A DNA stretch of 33,020 nt from Halomonas colorata (GTDB lineage Bacteria; Pseudomonadota; Gammaproteobacteria; Pseudomonadales; Halomonadaceae). How positions within the stretch are numbered: the stretch's first letter is position 1; every line of letters begins with the position of its first letter. Made by a program: the position numbers and the translations under genes. Shown here in pieces: positions 13,044 to 20,642 of this stretch. The notes under the pieces were generated by a model. It was not told the origin of the DNA, did not search any database, and worked only from the letters and a program-made list of their open reading frames with translations. The stretch covers positions 1 to 33,020 of the forward strand of contig NZ_JABUZA010000046.1 in assembly GCF_014897985.1 (NCBI RefSeq), read 5' to 3'.

Positions 13044-14036
13044 TCAGGAGCGCTTCTTTCTCTCCCATTCTTTGTATGCACTGCTCAGCACACCTTGTAT
13101 TTTTCTATTTCTAAAACCATAAACGTCCTCATCAACGTGATCCCCAAGGTATTCAGCTAAAGCAGAGAAATTGGGGCTATCTCCACTTATGAAGCGCCCC
13201 CCCTTTTCTTTCGAAAAAGCTTCCATAAACAGCCCCAGCACCTCTAGCGCCTTTGTTTCGCTGCTTTGTTCAACATCGACTTTTTCCTTGATGTGAAAAA
13301 CGTTGCGAAGCAAGAGACTGAAGTCTTCGTTCAAAAATGCAATTTGCAGATTACTCGCATGAATATACGATGGTTTGTAATTAAAACCGCCCCCACTTTC
13401 CCAGTCAGAGCTCCTCCTCATAAGAGCTGGGTGGCGCTCCTGCTTCTCAATAGGACTAATTACAACACCTTCATCAGTCGTGATCATAAGGCTAAAACGC
13501 CTATCCTCAGTCTCAAGCTCTTTAATAGACAAAGCCTTCCATAAGTATTTTATCCATGCTCTGCCAGCGTAATTGCCAAAAAGCCGCATAGGCACTGGAT
13601 TTATCTCAACAGGGCGAGAATTTATTATGCCTCGCTTGGTTCCTCCTAACCTCTCGTTCCATATCGGCCTAGTTTGATAAGTTCCATCCTGTATAGCCGC
13701 GTATAATTCAGGATTTTCCTCGGATATTTGAGAGAGAGACTTCACTCCACTAACGAGCTTTGCCTCATCATCCAGAGAATCCCAAGAAGGGTTGTCATGA
13801 AAAAAATACGTTCCTGGTTTACTAATTTCGACAGGCAAATCTTGCTCATCCACTTCCTTTAATAAGACCCCTTTTGTTTCACCTTTAAATTTCACGCTTG
13901 CCGTTAACTCTCCATTTAGGCAAAACCCCAAGATGTCTGGCTCTTCAACTGCTCTTCCCAAAGCCCGCGAGGCAATTTCTACTGCCTCATCCAGATATAA
14001 GTAACCCCGGAAAGGTAGGTGAATTACATCATCCAT
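13044..14036 (-). CDS. 330-aa protein of unknown function, probable cargo
   Basis: A soluble-looking protein with no signal peptide or membrane segment. The N-terminal part (YLYLDEAVEIASRALGR) resembles a common opening of phage and island accessory proteins. The C-terminal part (GDSPNFSALAEYLGD, then YGFRNRKIQGVLSSA) resembles short DNA-binding-like tails seen on similar proteins, in which a sequence like 'PN..A.A..L.....YG.R.R.I...L' recurs. No catalytic motif is visible. Its start overlaps the integrase stop by 8 bp. Codon use is AT-richer than the neighbours. The spot between integrase and AlpA is a common cargo or defence position in P4-type elements, so an anti-phage role is possible but unproven. 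Confidence 0.7.
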   Translation of the reverse strand: MDDVIHLPFRGYLYLDEAVEIASRALGRAVEEPDILGFCLNGELTASVKFKGETKGVLLKEVDEQDLPVEISKPGTYFFHDNPSWDSLDDEAKLVSGVKSLSQISEENPELYAAIQDGTYQTRPIWNERLGGTKRGIINSRPVEINPVPMRLFGNYAGRAWIKYLWKALSIKELETEDRRFSLMITTDEGVVISPIEKQERHPALMRRSSDWESGGGFNYKPSYIHASNLQIAFLNEDFSLLLRNVFHIKEKVDVEQSSETKALEVLGLFMEAFSKEKGGRFISGDSPNFSALAEYLGDHVDEDVYGFRNRKIQGVLSSAYKEWERKKRS

Positions 14037-15276
14037 TGGTCGTTCTCCCTATCTTATCTTGGCCTCTAATGCTCGCTACGCTTGGATTAACTTCTTGATC
14101 AATGAAGTCGGCCCACTGGCCCATCAGCCGCCCCCGCTTCGTTAATAGATCACCGCGGCGATAAGCACCTTCTACGCCTTTTACAGTGTGAGCTAACGCC
14201 ATCTCGGCAATCTGATTAGGGGTTGATGTACGCTCAGCAGCCCAATCGCGGAAGGTAGAACGGAAGCCGTGAACGGTAGCCTTAATGCCCATCCTTTTAA
14301 GCAAGGCGCTCATAGCGGCATCTGAAAGCTTTCCGCCTCGGGGTGCAGGAAACACTAAGCGGTTATCTCTCGGCTGGGTCTCCAACAACTTGATAGCCTG
14401 GTCAGATAGCGGCACACGGTGTTCTTGGCCTGCCTTCATTCTCTCAGCAGGAATAACCCAAACCTTGGAAGCCAAGTCTATCTCGTCCCAAGTGGCCCCC
14501 CTCGCCTCGCCTGACCTTGTGGCGGTTAAAACCGTAAACTCCAAGCATCTAGCAGCGTTGCCGGTCCTGTTACGAAGATCGATCATAAAGCCATGCATAT
14601 CATCAAAGGCCAGCGCGGTATGGTGCGCCACTTTCGCTATTTTTGTAGGTGCTGGCAGGATCGTTTCAAGGTTGCCTTTCCAGACCGCCACATTGGCAGT
14701 ATCACGGTAGCCATGGGTGATGGAATAGGCCAAGACGGCCTCTATCCTCTGGCGCACCCGGGTCATGGTTTCCGTTTTAGTAGACCAGTACGGCTCCAGC
14801 ACCTCCACAATATGGGCTAGCTCGATATCACCAACGGCTATTTTCCCAAGTACCGGGTATGCGTAGCGCTCAAGCGTAGACTCCCACTGTTTGGCATGTT
14901 TTCTATTACCAGCCTCAGCTTGCTTCTTGGTGATAACGCGACGAGCACAATCTTCAAAAGTGACCGCCTTAGCTTGGGCAGCAATCAATGCAGCACGCTT
15001 GCTCTTCTTCTCAAGAACAGGGTCTATACCTTCGACCTTAATACGTTGTTTGACCTCGACGGCGCGCTCTCTGGCATCCTTTAGCGTAACTTCCGAGGCA
15101 CCACCAAGGCCGATATCGCGGCGCTTGCTGCCTACCTTCGTGCGTAGTATCCAAGAGCGGCCACCACGATCATTGATTTGAAGGTGAAGCCCAGAAACAC
15201 CGCCCACGGCATGAAAACCGGGGGTGCTCAGGCGCTTAACCTCAAGTGGGCTCAATTCTTTAGCGATTTTCGGCAT
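14029..15276 (-). CDS. P4-type tyrosine recombinase (integrase)
   Basis: A 415-aa integrase. Residues about 5-95 form the DUF4102-type arm-binding domain (ELSPLEVKRL, GGVSGLHLQI, RRDIGLGG), about 100-205 the core-binding domain, and 220-385 the catalytic domain with R254 (TATRSGEARG), H336-x-x-R339 (HGFRSTFRDW), H363 (LAHTVKG) and the nucleophile Y372 (AYRRGD). All catalytic residues are present. ATG at 15276 gives the family's usual N terminus (MPKIAKELSP); the open frame continues upstream into tRNA-Ser antisense sequence but that is not coding. It lies 141 bp from the tRNA-Ser 3' end, the typical orientation for integration at a tRNA. Confidence 0.95.
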   Translation of the reverse strand: MPKIAKELSPLEVKRLSTPGFHAVGGVSGLHLQINDRGGRSWILRTKVGSKRRDIGLGGASEVTLKDARERAVEVKQRIKVEGIDPVLEKKSKRAALIAAQAKAVTFEDCARRVITKKQAEAGNRKHAKQWESTLERYAYPVLGKIAVGDIELAHIVEVLEPYWSTKTETMTRVRQRIEAVLAYSITHGYRDTANVAVWKGNLETILPAPTKIAKVAHHTALAFDDMHGFMIDLRNRTGNAARCLEFTVLTATRSGEARGATWDEIDLASKVWVIPAERMKAGQEHRVPLSDQAIKLLETQPRDNRLVFPAPRGGKLSDAAMSALLKRMGIKATVHGFRSTFRDWAAERTSTPNQIAEMALAHTVKGVEGAYRRGDLLTKRGRLMGQWADFIDQEVNPSVASIRGQDKIGRTTNG

Positions 15277-15283
15277 ATCCAAC

Positions 15284-15320
15284 ACCCAACTATATACCCA
15301 ACATAAATAGACGTTATTGG
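15284..15320. promoter_or_regulatory. Right arm-type integrase or AlpA binding sites
   Basis: ACCCAAC (15284-15290), CCAACATAAATA (15298-15309) and ATTGG (15316-15320) repeat the left-end arrangement with the same 14-bp offset. They lie between the integrase start and the tRNA, so binding could also control integrase transcription. Confidence 0.6.
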
Positions 15321-15380
15321 ATGATAGTAGGTGATACGGTGTGAGACAAGGAAAACCAGCAATGGCGGGGCTTAGAAACG

Positions 15381-15405
15381 AAAAACCCGCCTCGAAGGGC
15401 GGGTT
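15381..15405 (-). terminator. Element-borne terminator for tRNA-Ser
   Basis: On the minus strand AACCCGCC-CTTCGA-GGCGGGTT is followed by a T-run, 12 bp after the tRNA 3' end. It replaces the chromosomal terminator now at 508-540. Confidence 0.85.
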
Positions 15406-15417
15406 AATCATGTATTT

Positions 15418-15431
15418 TGGCGGAGAGGGAG
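15418..15431. repeat. Proximal attachment site core within tRNA-Ser 3' end
   Basis: The last 14 bases of tRNA-Ser including CCA, identical to 551-564. The tRNA stays intact because the element supplies its 3' end. Confidence 0.85.
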
Positions 15432-15505
15432 GGATTCGAACCCTCGAAGCCTTACGACTTACACACTTTCCAGGCGTGCTCCTTCGACCACTCGGACACC
15501 TCTCC
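15418..15505 (-). tRNA. tRNA-Ser(GGA)
   Basis: An 88-nt gene with encoded CCA, a long variable arm typical of class II tRNAs, anticodon GGA in the loop CTGGAAA, and GGTTCGAATCC as the T arm. It closely resembles E. coli tRNA-Ser(GGA). It is the integration target of the neighbouring element. Confidence 0.97.
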
Positions 15506-15556
15506 ACATTTTGGTTCAATCACTTGGGCCGTGCCTTTCGCGACAGAACGGCGCAT

Positions 15557-15585
15557 ATACTATGGTTTAAGCGGCCAAATAGCAA
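15557..15585 (-). promoter_or_regulatory. Promoter of tRNA-Ser
   Basis: On the minus strand TTGCTA (15585-15580), a 17-bp spacer and TAGTAT (15562-15557) are followed by a GC-rich discriminator, as expected of a stringently controlled stable-RNA promoter. Confidence 0.6.
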
Positions 15586-15625
15586 GCCTTTTTCAGAATC
15601 AGTGGCTTGCCGCTATTCATTGGTG

Positions 15626-16129
15626 CTAAGCATCGCTGCTCGATAACACCGCGTAGCTGCCATGGGCTTCCAGGCAGAGCGCATCGCCACAGTAGAGCTG
15701 TTGGGTTAGCGCGATGCGCCCTTTACCCCGTTCGGCAAGCTTTTGGGTGAGCTGCTCAACGCCATCAGGCTCTTCTGGCGTGCATATCAGGCGATAGTCA
15801 CCGGTTACCGGGGCCAGGAAGCGCTGCGTGGCCTCGGCAACCACTACATCGCGTGCGAGCCCCTGCCCACGCAGCCACAGCGTGACCCAGCACCAGCCTT
15901 GTAGCGTGGTTTGCGCACTTAGCGCGCCACCAAAGCCGGTGCCTTTGTCGTTCAGGTTGGGCATCAGGGCTAGTTGCCAAGTGAGCGACTGGTTATGCAA
16001 CGACATGCTTTCAATCCCCATGGCACCCACCATCGGGATTGCCTCGCCTAACCACTGTTGAAAGGCGCCCAGGTCTTCCTGGCCTTCCGGGAGGGGCAAA
16101 CGTGGATGAGGTACACCGGGCTGTCGCAT
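15626..16129 (-). CDS. Hotdog-fold thioesterase, YiiD_C family
   Basis: A 167-aa protein of the YiiD C-terminal-domain type, a hotdog fold predicted to hydrolyse acyl-CoA or similar thioesters. Seen: a central helix-loop with NLNDKGTGFGGALSAQT, where the asparagine/aspartate and glycine-rich turn match the family's substrate pocket, followed by beta strands (GWCWVTLWLRG; VVVAEATQRFLAPV). Length fits the family. It is 13 bp downstream of the nitroreductase gene on the same strand, so it is likely to be in one operon. The substrate is not predictable. Confidence 0.75.
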   Translation of the reverse strand: MRQPGVPHPRLPLPEGQEDLGAFQQWLGEAIPMVGAMGIESMSLHNQSLTWQLALMPNLNDKGTGFGGALSAQTTLQGWCWVTLWLRGQGLARDVVVAEATQRFLAPVTGDYRLICTPEEPDGVEQLTQKLAERGKGRIALTQQLYCGDALCLEAHGSYAVLSSSDA

Positions 16130-16142
16130 GGCGGTTGCCTCC

Positions 16143-16703
16143 TTATGCCCAACGCTCTACAAAGTCAGCCACATTGTGTTCGGCCAGCGGCTTGTGGCGC
16201 CCGCCCAGGTTGCCCAGGTAGATAAACGCGACCACTTCGTCGTCTTCTTCCAGGGAAAGCCCTTTGCGTACCACGGGGTCAAACGCGTACTTGCCGCTAC
16301 GCCACATGGCACCCAGCTCCTGTGCGTGGGCCGCCAGCAAGATGCCGTGGGCGGCGCAGCCTGCGGAAATCACCTGCTCCATCTTGGGCACTTTGGGAAG
16401 ATCCGGCGTTACCTTGGCGATTACGGCGATAATCATCGGCGCGCGCAGCGGCTTTTTACGCGCTGAATTCAGCGTGTCGTCGTCGGCACTGGGGTCTTCC
16501 TGAAACTCAGCTTCAGCAAACAGCTCACCCAGGCGCGTACGCCCTTCCCCGGTGAACTCAATAAACCGCCAGGGGCGCAGTTCTTTGTGGTCGGGGGCAC
16601 GTAGGGCTGCCTGGTAAATGGCGTCCATCTGCTCGGCAGTGGGCGCAGGCTCAACCAACTTGCCCATTGAGCTACGGCTATGAAGAAGCGTGAGTCCATC
16701 CAT
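16143..16703 (-). CDS. FMN-dependent nitroreductase, YdjA-like
   Basis: A 186-aa protein of the small YdjA-type nitroreductase family, which binds FMN and uses NAD(P)H; the physiological substrate is unknown. Seen: N-terminal LHSRSSMGKL flavin-phosphate motif, ALRAPDHKELRPWRFIEF, and the C-terminal GCAAHGILLAAHAQELGAMW and IYLGNLG. Length matches E. coli YdjA (183 aa). It lies between queF and the thioesterase gene, with short gaps on each side. Confidence 0.88.
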   Translation of the reverse strand: MDGLTLLHSRSSMGKLVEPAPTAEQMDAIYQAALRAPDHKELRPWRFIEFTGEGRTRLGELFAEAEFQEDPSADDDTLNSARKKPLRAPMIIAVIAKVTPDLPKVPKMEQVISAGCAAHGILLAAHAQELGAMWRSGKYAFDPVVRKGLSLEEDDEVVAFIYLGNLGGRHKPLAEHNVADFVERWA

Positions 16704-16750
16704 TTGGTTTCATCCTATCAATCAGTTAGCCACTACTGTAGCGCAGTCGC

Positions 16751-17584
16751 TTACTGTCTTGCCAGACGCAAGGGGCTTGGCGGCGCAAGGCCGGGCGTGG
16801 CGCGCCAGGGGCTGATATCCAACCCGCCCCGGCGCACATAGCGCGCGAGTACCAAAAGCTCGGTAGGTTTGGCGTACGCCATCAGGTCGGTGAAGATATG
16901 CTCGACACAGTGCTCGTGAAAGTCCTGATGCTGGCGATAGCCGATCAGGTAGCGCAGCACCCCTTCGCGATCAAGCTTCGGGCCTTTATAGCGAATCATC
17001 ACGCTGCCCCAGTCGGGCTGACCGGTCACCGGGCAGTTGGATTTGAGCAGGTGCGAGTGCAGCGTTTCTTCCACCACCTCATCGCTTACCGCTAAATGGG
17101 CAGCGCTGGGTGTGTAATCGCTTACTTCGATGTCCAGCTCATCCAGGCAGTCGCCGGGTAACGGCTGAGGGGCAAGCTCGGCGTCTTCCACACCGAGTAG
17201 CTCAACGCTTACCGGGGCACCGGCAGCCGCGCTCAAGTCGCGAGTCAATGTTTCGACCACTGCCTCGCGGCTTTCCACACGCGTCTGGTTAAAGCTGTTG
17301 AGGTAGAGCTTCCAGGATTTGGATTCGATCAGGCTCGGCGAATCCGCCGGAAGGCGAAAACGGGCCACGGCCACGATGGGCTTGCCGCGGGCGTTAAGCC
17401 AGGAAACCTCAAAGGCGTGCCATTCATCCTCGCCGACAAAAGGTAGCTTGCCCTCTTCAATCCCTAACGGCGCGCGGTTGGCGGCACGGGGAATGGGAAA
17501 CAGTAGCCCGGCATCGTACTGCTCTGGGTAGGCGGAATCGCGCCCCAGGGGCGCGTGCTCTAAGGTATCGGGGCGATGTGCCAT
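16751..17584 (-). CDS. queF: NADPH-dependent 7-cyano-7-deazaguanine reductase QueF, long form
   Basis: A 277-aa enzyme that reduces preQ0 to preQ1 in queuosine biosynthesis. It is the two-domain (YqcD/E. coli-type) form: the QueF substrate motif ESKSWKLYLNSFNQTR is at residues 88-103, and the catalytic cysteine C184 and aspartate D191 are in KSNCPVTGQPDWGS. Length agrees with E. coli (282 aa). It follows the ABC permease gene by 62 bp, a gap filled by three 15-bp tandem repeats. ATG at 17584 is followed by the usual N-terminal variable stretch. Confidence 0.96.
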   Translation of the reverse strand: MAHRPDTLEHAPLGRDSAYPEQYDAGLLFPIPRAANRAPLGIEEGKLPFVGEDEWHAFEVSWLNARGKPIVAVARFRLPADSPSLIESKSWKLYLNSFNQTRVESREAVVETLTRDLSAAAGAPVSVELLGVEDAELAPQPLPGDCLDELDIEVSDYTPSAAHLAVSDEVVEETLHSHLLKSNCPVTGQPDWGSVMIRYKGPKLDREGVLRYLIGYRQHQDFHEHCVEHIFTDLMAYAKPTELLVLARYVRRGGLDISPWRATPGLAPPSPLRLARQ

Positions 17585-17597
17585 AGGGCAGTGCTCT

Positions 17598-17642
17598 CTT
17601 TATAAACGGTATCTTTATAAACGGTATCTTGATAACGGTAAT
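17598..17642. repeat. Short tandem repeat, 3 x 15 bp, in the queF leader
   Basis: Units start at 17598, 17613 and 17628: two identical CTTTATAAACGGTAT copies and a diverged third, CTTGATAACGGTAAT. It lies between the stop of the upstream permease gene and the queF start. Copy number may vary between strains. Confidence 0.8.
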
Positions 17643-17646
17643 ACGC

Positions 17647-18420
17647 TTAACTGCGAATGCCTTTGCCACGCTCCAGCATGCTTAGCGCGACGAAAAATAG
17701 CACAATGATAAAGCCAAAGATGGCCGCCAGCGCCCAGCCTACCGGAATGTCCGATACGCCCAGGAACCCGTAACGGAAGACGTTAACCATGTACAGGATG
17801 GGGTTCAACATCGACACGCCCTGCCAGAAATTGGGCAGCATGGAAATGGAGTAGAACACGCCGCCCAGGTAGGTCAGCGGGGTCAGAATAAACGTCGGCA
17901 CGATAGAAATATCGTCAAACTTGTTGGCCAGCAGCGCGTTGATAAAGCCGCCAATCGAGAACAGCGCCGAGGTTAATACCACCACCAGTATGGTTAATAA
18001 CGGATGCTCGACCGTCAGTTGGGTAAAGAATAGCGATACCAGCGTGACGATCAGGCCGACGCCCAGACCACGCGCCATACCGCCTAAAATAAACCCGGAT
18101 AGAATCACCCAGTTCGGCATGGGTGAAACCATCAGCTCTTCCACCGAGCGCTGAAACTTGTTCGAGAAGAAGCTTGAGGCCACGTTAGAGTAGCTGTTGG
18201 TGATCACCGACATCATGATCAGGCCGGGGACGATAAAGTCCATGTAGGAGAAACCGTCCATATCTCCAATACGCGAGCCAATCAGATTGCCAAAAATGAT
18301 GAAGTACATCGCCATGGTGATAGACGGCGGCAGCAGCGTTTGCGGCCAGATGCGCGTAAAGCGCTTGATCTCTTTAAGTACCAGCGTCCAGAGCGCTACG
18401 AGCGTTTGCGTCGCATTCAT
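17647..18420 (-). CDS. yadH: ABC-2 type exporter permease, YadH family
   Basis: A 257-aa inner-membrane protein with six predicted membrane helices and the ABC2 signature region (FSIGGFINALLANKFDDISI, then PLTYLGGVFYSISMLP). Pairs with the ATPase gene immediately upstream; the starts and stops overlap as ATGA, so subunits are co-translated. Length matches E. coli YadH (256 aa). The transported substrate is unknown. Confidence 0.92.
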   Translation of the reverse strand: MNATQTLVALWTLVLKEIKRFTRIWPQTLLPPSITMAMYFIIFGNLIGSRIGDMDGFSYMDFIVPGLIMMSVITNSYSNVASSFFSNKFQRSVEELMVSPMPNWVILSGFILGGMARGLGVGLIVTLVSLFFTQLTVEHPLLTILVVVLTSALFSIGGFINALLANKFDDISIVPTFILTPLTYLGGVFYSISMLPNFWQGVSMLNPILYMVNVFRYGFLGVSDIPVGWALAAIFGFIIVLFFVALSMLERGKGIRS

Positions 18421-19385
18421 GCCTGCGCCTCCTTGTCCAGTTCGGCGCGCTTATCTATCGCGTTGTTGCCTGCCTCTACCATTGATACGAACATCTCTTC
18501 CAGCCGGTTGGCGCGGTTGCGCATGGAAACCACCTGCATCCCCTGCTCGCTTAACACTTTAAACACATCGTTCAACTGCTGGCCGCGATGAATCACCAGC
18601 GCCAGCTGCGAAGGCTCAACCTGGGTAATTTCAAACCCTTCGATCACAGGCGGCGAACTAACCGGCTCGGCTAAATCAAGCAGGAAGGTTTCGGTATTAA
18701 GCTCGGCGAGCAGTTCGCGCACGCTAGTATTGCGGACAATTTCGCCATGATTGATGATCGCGATATTGCGGCACAGGCTTTCCGCTTCTTCCAGATAGTG
18801 AGTGGTCAGAATAATCGTGGTGCCTTCATCCTGATTGATGCGGCGCATGTATTCCCACATGCTGCGGCGCAGTTCGATATCCACACCTGCCGTAGGCTCA
18901 TCTAGAATTAATAGCTTGGGGCGGTGCATCAGCGCCCGAGCAATCATCAGGCGGCGCTTCATACCGCCGGAAAGCATGCGCGCGTTGCCGTTGCGCTTGT
19001 CCCATAGGCCAAGGTCACGCAGTAGCTGCTCGGCACGCGGCAGCGCTTCACGGCGGGTCATGCCGTAATAGCCCGCTTGCGCCAGCACGATATCGAGCAC
19101 CTTCTCGAACTGGTTAAAGTTGAACTCCTGGGGAACCACACCCAGCTGGTACTTGGCCTTGGCGAAGTCCTTGTCGATATCGATACCAAAAATCGACACC
19201 TTGCCTTCCGACTTCTGCACCAGTGAGCACACCACGCCGAGGGTGGTGGATTTACCCGCGCCGTTGGGGCCCAACAAGGCAAAAAAATCGCCCTGTTGGA
19301 CGTCGAGATCAATACCTTTTAACGCTTGAAAGCCGTTGCCGTACACCTTTGTAAGGCCACGGATAGACAATGCCGGTTCGGCCAT
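18417..19385 (-). CDS. yadG: ABC exporter ATPase, YadG family
   Basis: A 322-aa ATPase: Walker A GPNGAGKST (about 40-48), Q-loop VVPQEFNFNQF, signature LSGGMKRRLMIAR, Walker B LLILDEPTAGVD and the H-loop LTTHYLEEAE. A C-terminal extension (about 225-322) is typical of ABC-2 drug or polysaccharide exporters. Slightly longer than E. coli YadG (308 aa). It is first in the likely operon yadG-yadH-queF-nitroreductase-thioesterase. Upstream, 19386-19614 holds no clear promoter. Confidence 0.93.
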   Translation of the reverse strand: MAEPALSIRGLTKVYGNGFQALKGIDLDVQQGDFFALLGPNGAGKSTTLGVVCSLVQKSEGKVSIFGIDIDKDFAKAKYQLGVVPQEFNFNQFEKVLDIVLAQAGYYGMTRREALPRAEQLLRDLGLWDKRNGNARMLSGGMKRRLMIARALMHRPKLLILDEPTAGVDIELRRSMWEYMRRINQDEGTTIILTTHYLEEAESLCRNIAIINHGEIVRNTSVRELLAELNTETFLLDLAEPVSSPPVIEGFEITQVEPSQLALVIHRGQQLNDVFKVLSEQGMQVVSMRNRANRLEEMFVSMVEAGNNAIDKRAELDKEAQA

Positions 19386-19614
19386 AAAGATGTCCTGTCA
19401 GCAAAATAGGGGCATAAAAATGCTTGAGCTTGAAAAGCCATGATATCGGGGCATTGCGCTTTTTTTTCAAGCCAGCGTAGTAAAGTGCAATAAGCTTAAC
19501 GAAGTAGCAGACATGCGAAATAACGCTCAAGGGCGCCACTAATAAACACATGATGCAATAGAAAGGTTACAGCGAGGGAAAGTACAACAAATCAAACCTG
19601 GGCAGGTGTTTACA

Positions 19615-19689
19615 TGGAGCGGGAAAAGAGATTCGAACTCTCGACCCTCGCCTTGGCAAGGCGATGCTCTACCACTGAGCTATTCCCGC
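19615..19689 (-). tRNA. tRNA-Gly(GCC), copy 1
   Basis: 75 nt with encoded CCA; anticodon GCC in TTGCCAA; identical to copies at 19906 and 20162. It is the distal gene of the array. Confidence 0.97.
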
Positions 19690-19712
19690 AACGTAAACAT
19701 GCACTTGCTAGA

Positions 19713-19788
19713 TGGCGTCCCATAGGGGGTTCGAACCCCTGTTACCGCCGTGAAAGGGCGGTGTCCTAGGCCACTAGACGAATGGGAC
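19713..19788 (-). tRNA. tRNA-Glu(TTC), copy 1
   Basis: 76 nt with encoded CCA; anticodon TTC in CTTTCAC. It differs from the other two copies at one D-loop base (GGCCTAGG against GGTCTAGG). Confidence 0.97.
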
Positions 19789-19823
19789 GTATAAACATCT
19801 AACTTATCAATATTTTGCTTGAT

Positions 19824-19871
19824 TGGAGCGGGAAAAGAGATTTGATCGGACTGGCGCACCAGCTCTCGACC
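19824..19871 (-). pseudogene. Disrupted tRNA-Gly 3' remnant, copy 1
   Basis: The first 19 bases (TGGAGCGGGAAAAGAGATT) equal the tRNA-Gly 3' end. About 17-19 foreign bases (containing TCGGACTGGCGCACCAG) then interrupt the T loop before CTCTCGACC resumes the tRNA. The anticodon and 5' half are missing. Confidence 0.85.
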
Positions 19872-19905
19872 TGCACTTGCTTAACCACACTATCAATCAC
19901 TTGAT

Positions 19906-19980
19906 TGGAGCGGGAAAAGAGATTCGAACTCTCGACCCTCGCCTTGGCAAGGCGATGCTCTACCACTGAGCTATTCCCGC
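19906..19980 (-). tRNA. tRNA-Gly(GCC), copy 2
   Basis: 75 nt, identical to copies 1 and 3, intact cloverleaf and encoded CCA. Confidence 0.97.
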
Positions 19981-20004
19981 TTAATCAATTTTTCGTAATC
20001 GGAT

Positions 20005-20080
20005 TGGCGTCCCATAGGGGGTTCGAACCCCTGTTACCGCCGTGAAAGGGCGGTGTCCTAGACCACTAGACGAATGGGAC
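20005..20080 (-). tRNA. tRNA-Glu(TTC), copy 2
   Basis: 76 nt, identical to copy 3, anticodon TTC, encoded CCA. Confidence 0.97.
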
Positions 20081-20086
20081 GTTTTT

Positions 20087-20134
20087 TGGAGCGGGAAAAG
20101 AGATTCGATCGGACTGGCGCACCAGCTCTCGACC
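20087..20134 (-). pseudogene. Disrupted tRNA-Gly 3' remnant, copy 2
   Basis: Same structure as 19824-19871 with one base difference (AGATTCGATC against AGATTTGATC), followed by the same spacer (TGCACTTACTTAACCACAC). It arose by duplication of a Gly-Glu-remnant block. Confidence 0.85.
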
Positions 20135-20161
20135 TGCACTTACTTAACCACACAACCAAAT

Positions 20162-20236
20162 TGGAGCGGGAAAAGAGATTCGAACTCTCGACCCTCGCCT
20201 TGGCAAGGCGATGCTCTACCACTGAGCTATTCCCGC
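20162..20236 (-). tRNA. tRNA-Gly(GCC), copy 3
   Basis: 75 nt, intact, encoded CCA, identical to copies 1 and 2. Confidence 0.97.
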
Positions 20237-20260
20237 ACTCCGATACCCTAACGATGTAAT

Positions 20261-20336
20261 TGGCGTCCCATAGGGGGTTCGAACCCCTGTTACCGCCGTG
20301 AAAGGGCGGTGTCCTAGACCACTAGACGAATGGGAC
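20261..20336 (-). tRNA. tRNA-Glu(TTC), copy 3
   Basis: 76 nt, promoter-proximal gene of the array; anticodon TTC, encoded CCA. Confidence 0.97.
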
Positions 20337-20364
20337 GTTTCATTGCCTCGTCGAGGTGGCGCGT

Positions 20365-20393
20365 ATATTACTCAGAGCATGAGTTTCTGTCAA
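20365..20393 (-). promoter_or_regulatory. Strong promoter of the tRNA-Gly/Glu array
   Basis: On the minus strand a consensus -35 TTGACA (20393-20388), a 17-bp spacer and TAATAT (20370-20365) are followed by a GC-rich discriminator (ACGCGCCACC). This fits one stringently controlled transcript for all six tRNAs. The rest of the 306-bp gap 20337-20642 is the upstream region of msrB; no second promoter is clear. Confidence 0.8.
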
Positions 20394-20642
20394 GTACTCT
20401 GATATCGCTCTGCTTTCTATCTGTGCACAAAGCTCTGTTAAGCCCCGTGCTTACCTTTACTATTAACCGGCGGTTACGTCCTTTAGCCCACCGAACTCAG
20501 GTGGATGCTATGCTGTCTCAGCAGACCCTGCTCTTAACCATCAGAGGTTGTGTGTTTACTGATGTGTTCTGTCTTACCAAAATCTGTCTTTACTGAAAAG
20601 AGTACGCTAGCCTGCAAGTAATAGAGGGAAAGGAGACATTAA

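Larger units (their letters stand above)
551..15431. mobile_element. Integrated phage-satellite-like element in tRNA-Ser(GGA)
   Basis: The element is bounded by a 14-bp direct repeat of the tRNA-Ser 3' end (551-564 and 15418-15431). It carries a P4-type integrase next to the tRNA, an AlpA-like regulator, a C4-type antisense RNA, a CHC2/DUF3987 replication module, a tape measure protein and a long non-coding repeat-rich end. No capsid, portal, large terminase, tail tube, baseplate or lysis gene is visible. Gene starts and stops overlap tightly and all ORFs look intact, which fits a selected compact element better than a decayed prophage. Classing it as a satellite is inference from gene content; helper dependence is not shown by the sequence. 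Confidence 0.8.

Noticed and set aside
551..15431. Element is just a decayed prophage with a leftover tape measure
   Set aside because: All ORFs look intact and tightly coupled, a full regulatory and replication module is present, and the terminase-like piece lies on the wrong side of the tape measure for a simple deletion. Decay cannot be fully excluded.
15277..15519. N-terminal extension of the integrase ORF to 496 aa
   Set aside because: The extension translates tRNA-Ser and the att region; ATG at 15276 gives the normal family start.
17457..17669. 70-aa ORF with IKIPFIKIPFIKR
   Set aside because: It is generated by the 15-bp tandem repeat and the queF 5' end.
19309..19551. 80-aa ORF upstream of yadG
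   Set aside because: It overlaps the yadG start in another frame and has no SD.
20042..20259. ORFs containing REKRFELS-type peptides
   Set aside because: Translations of the repeated tRNA genes.
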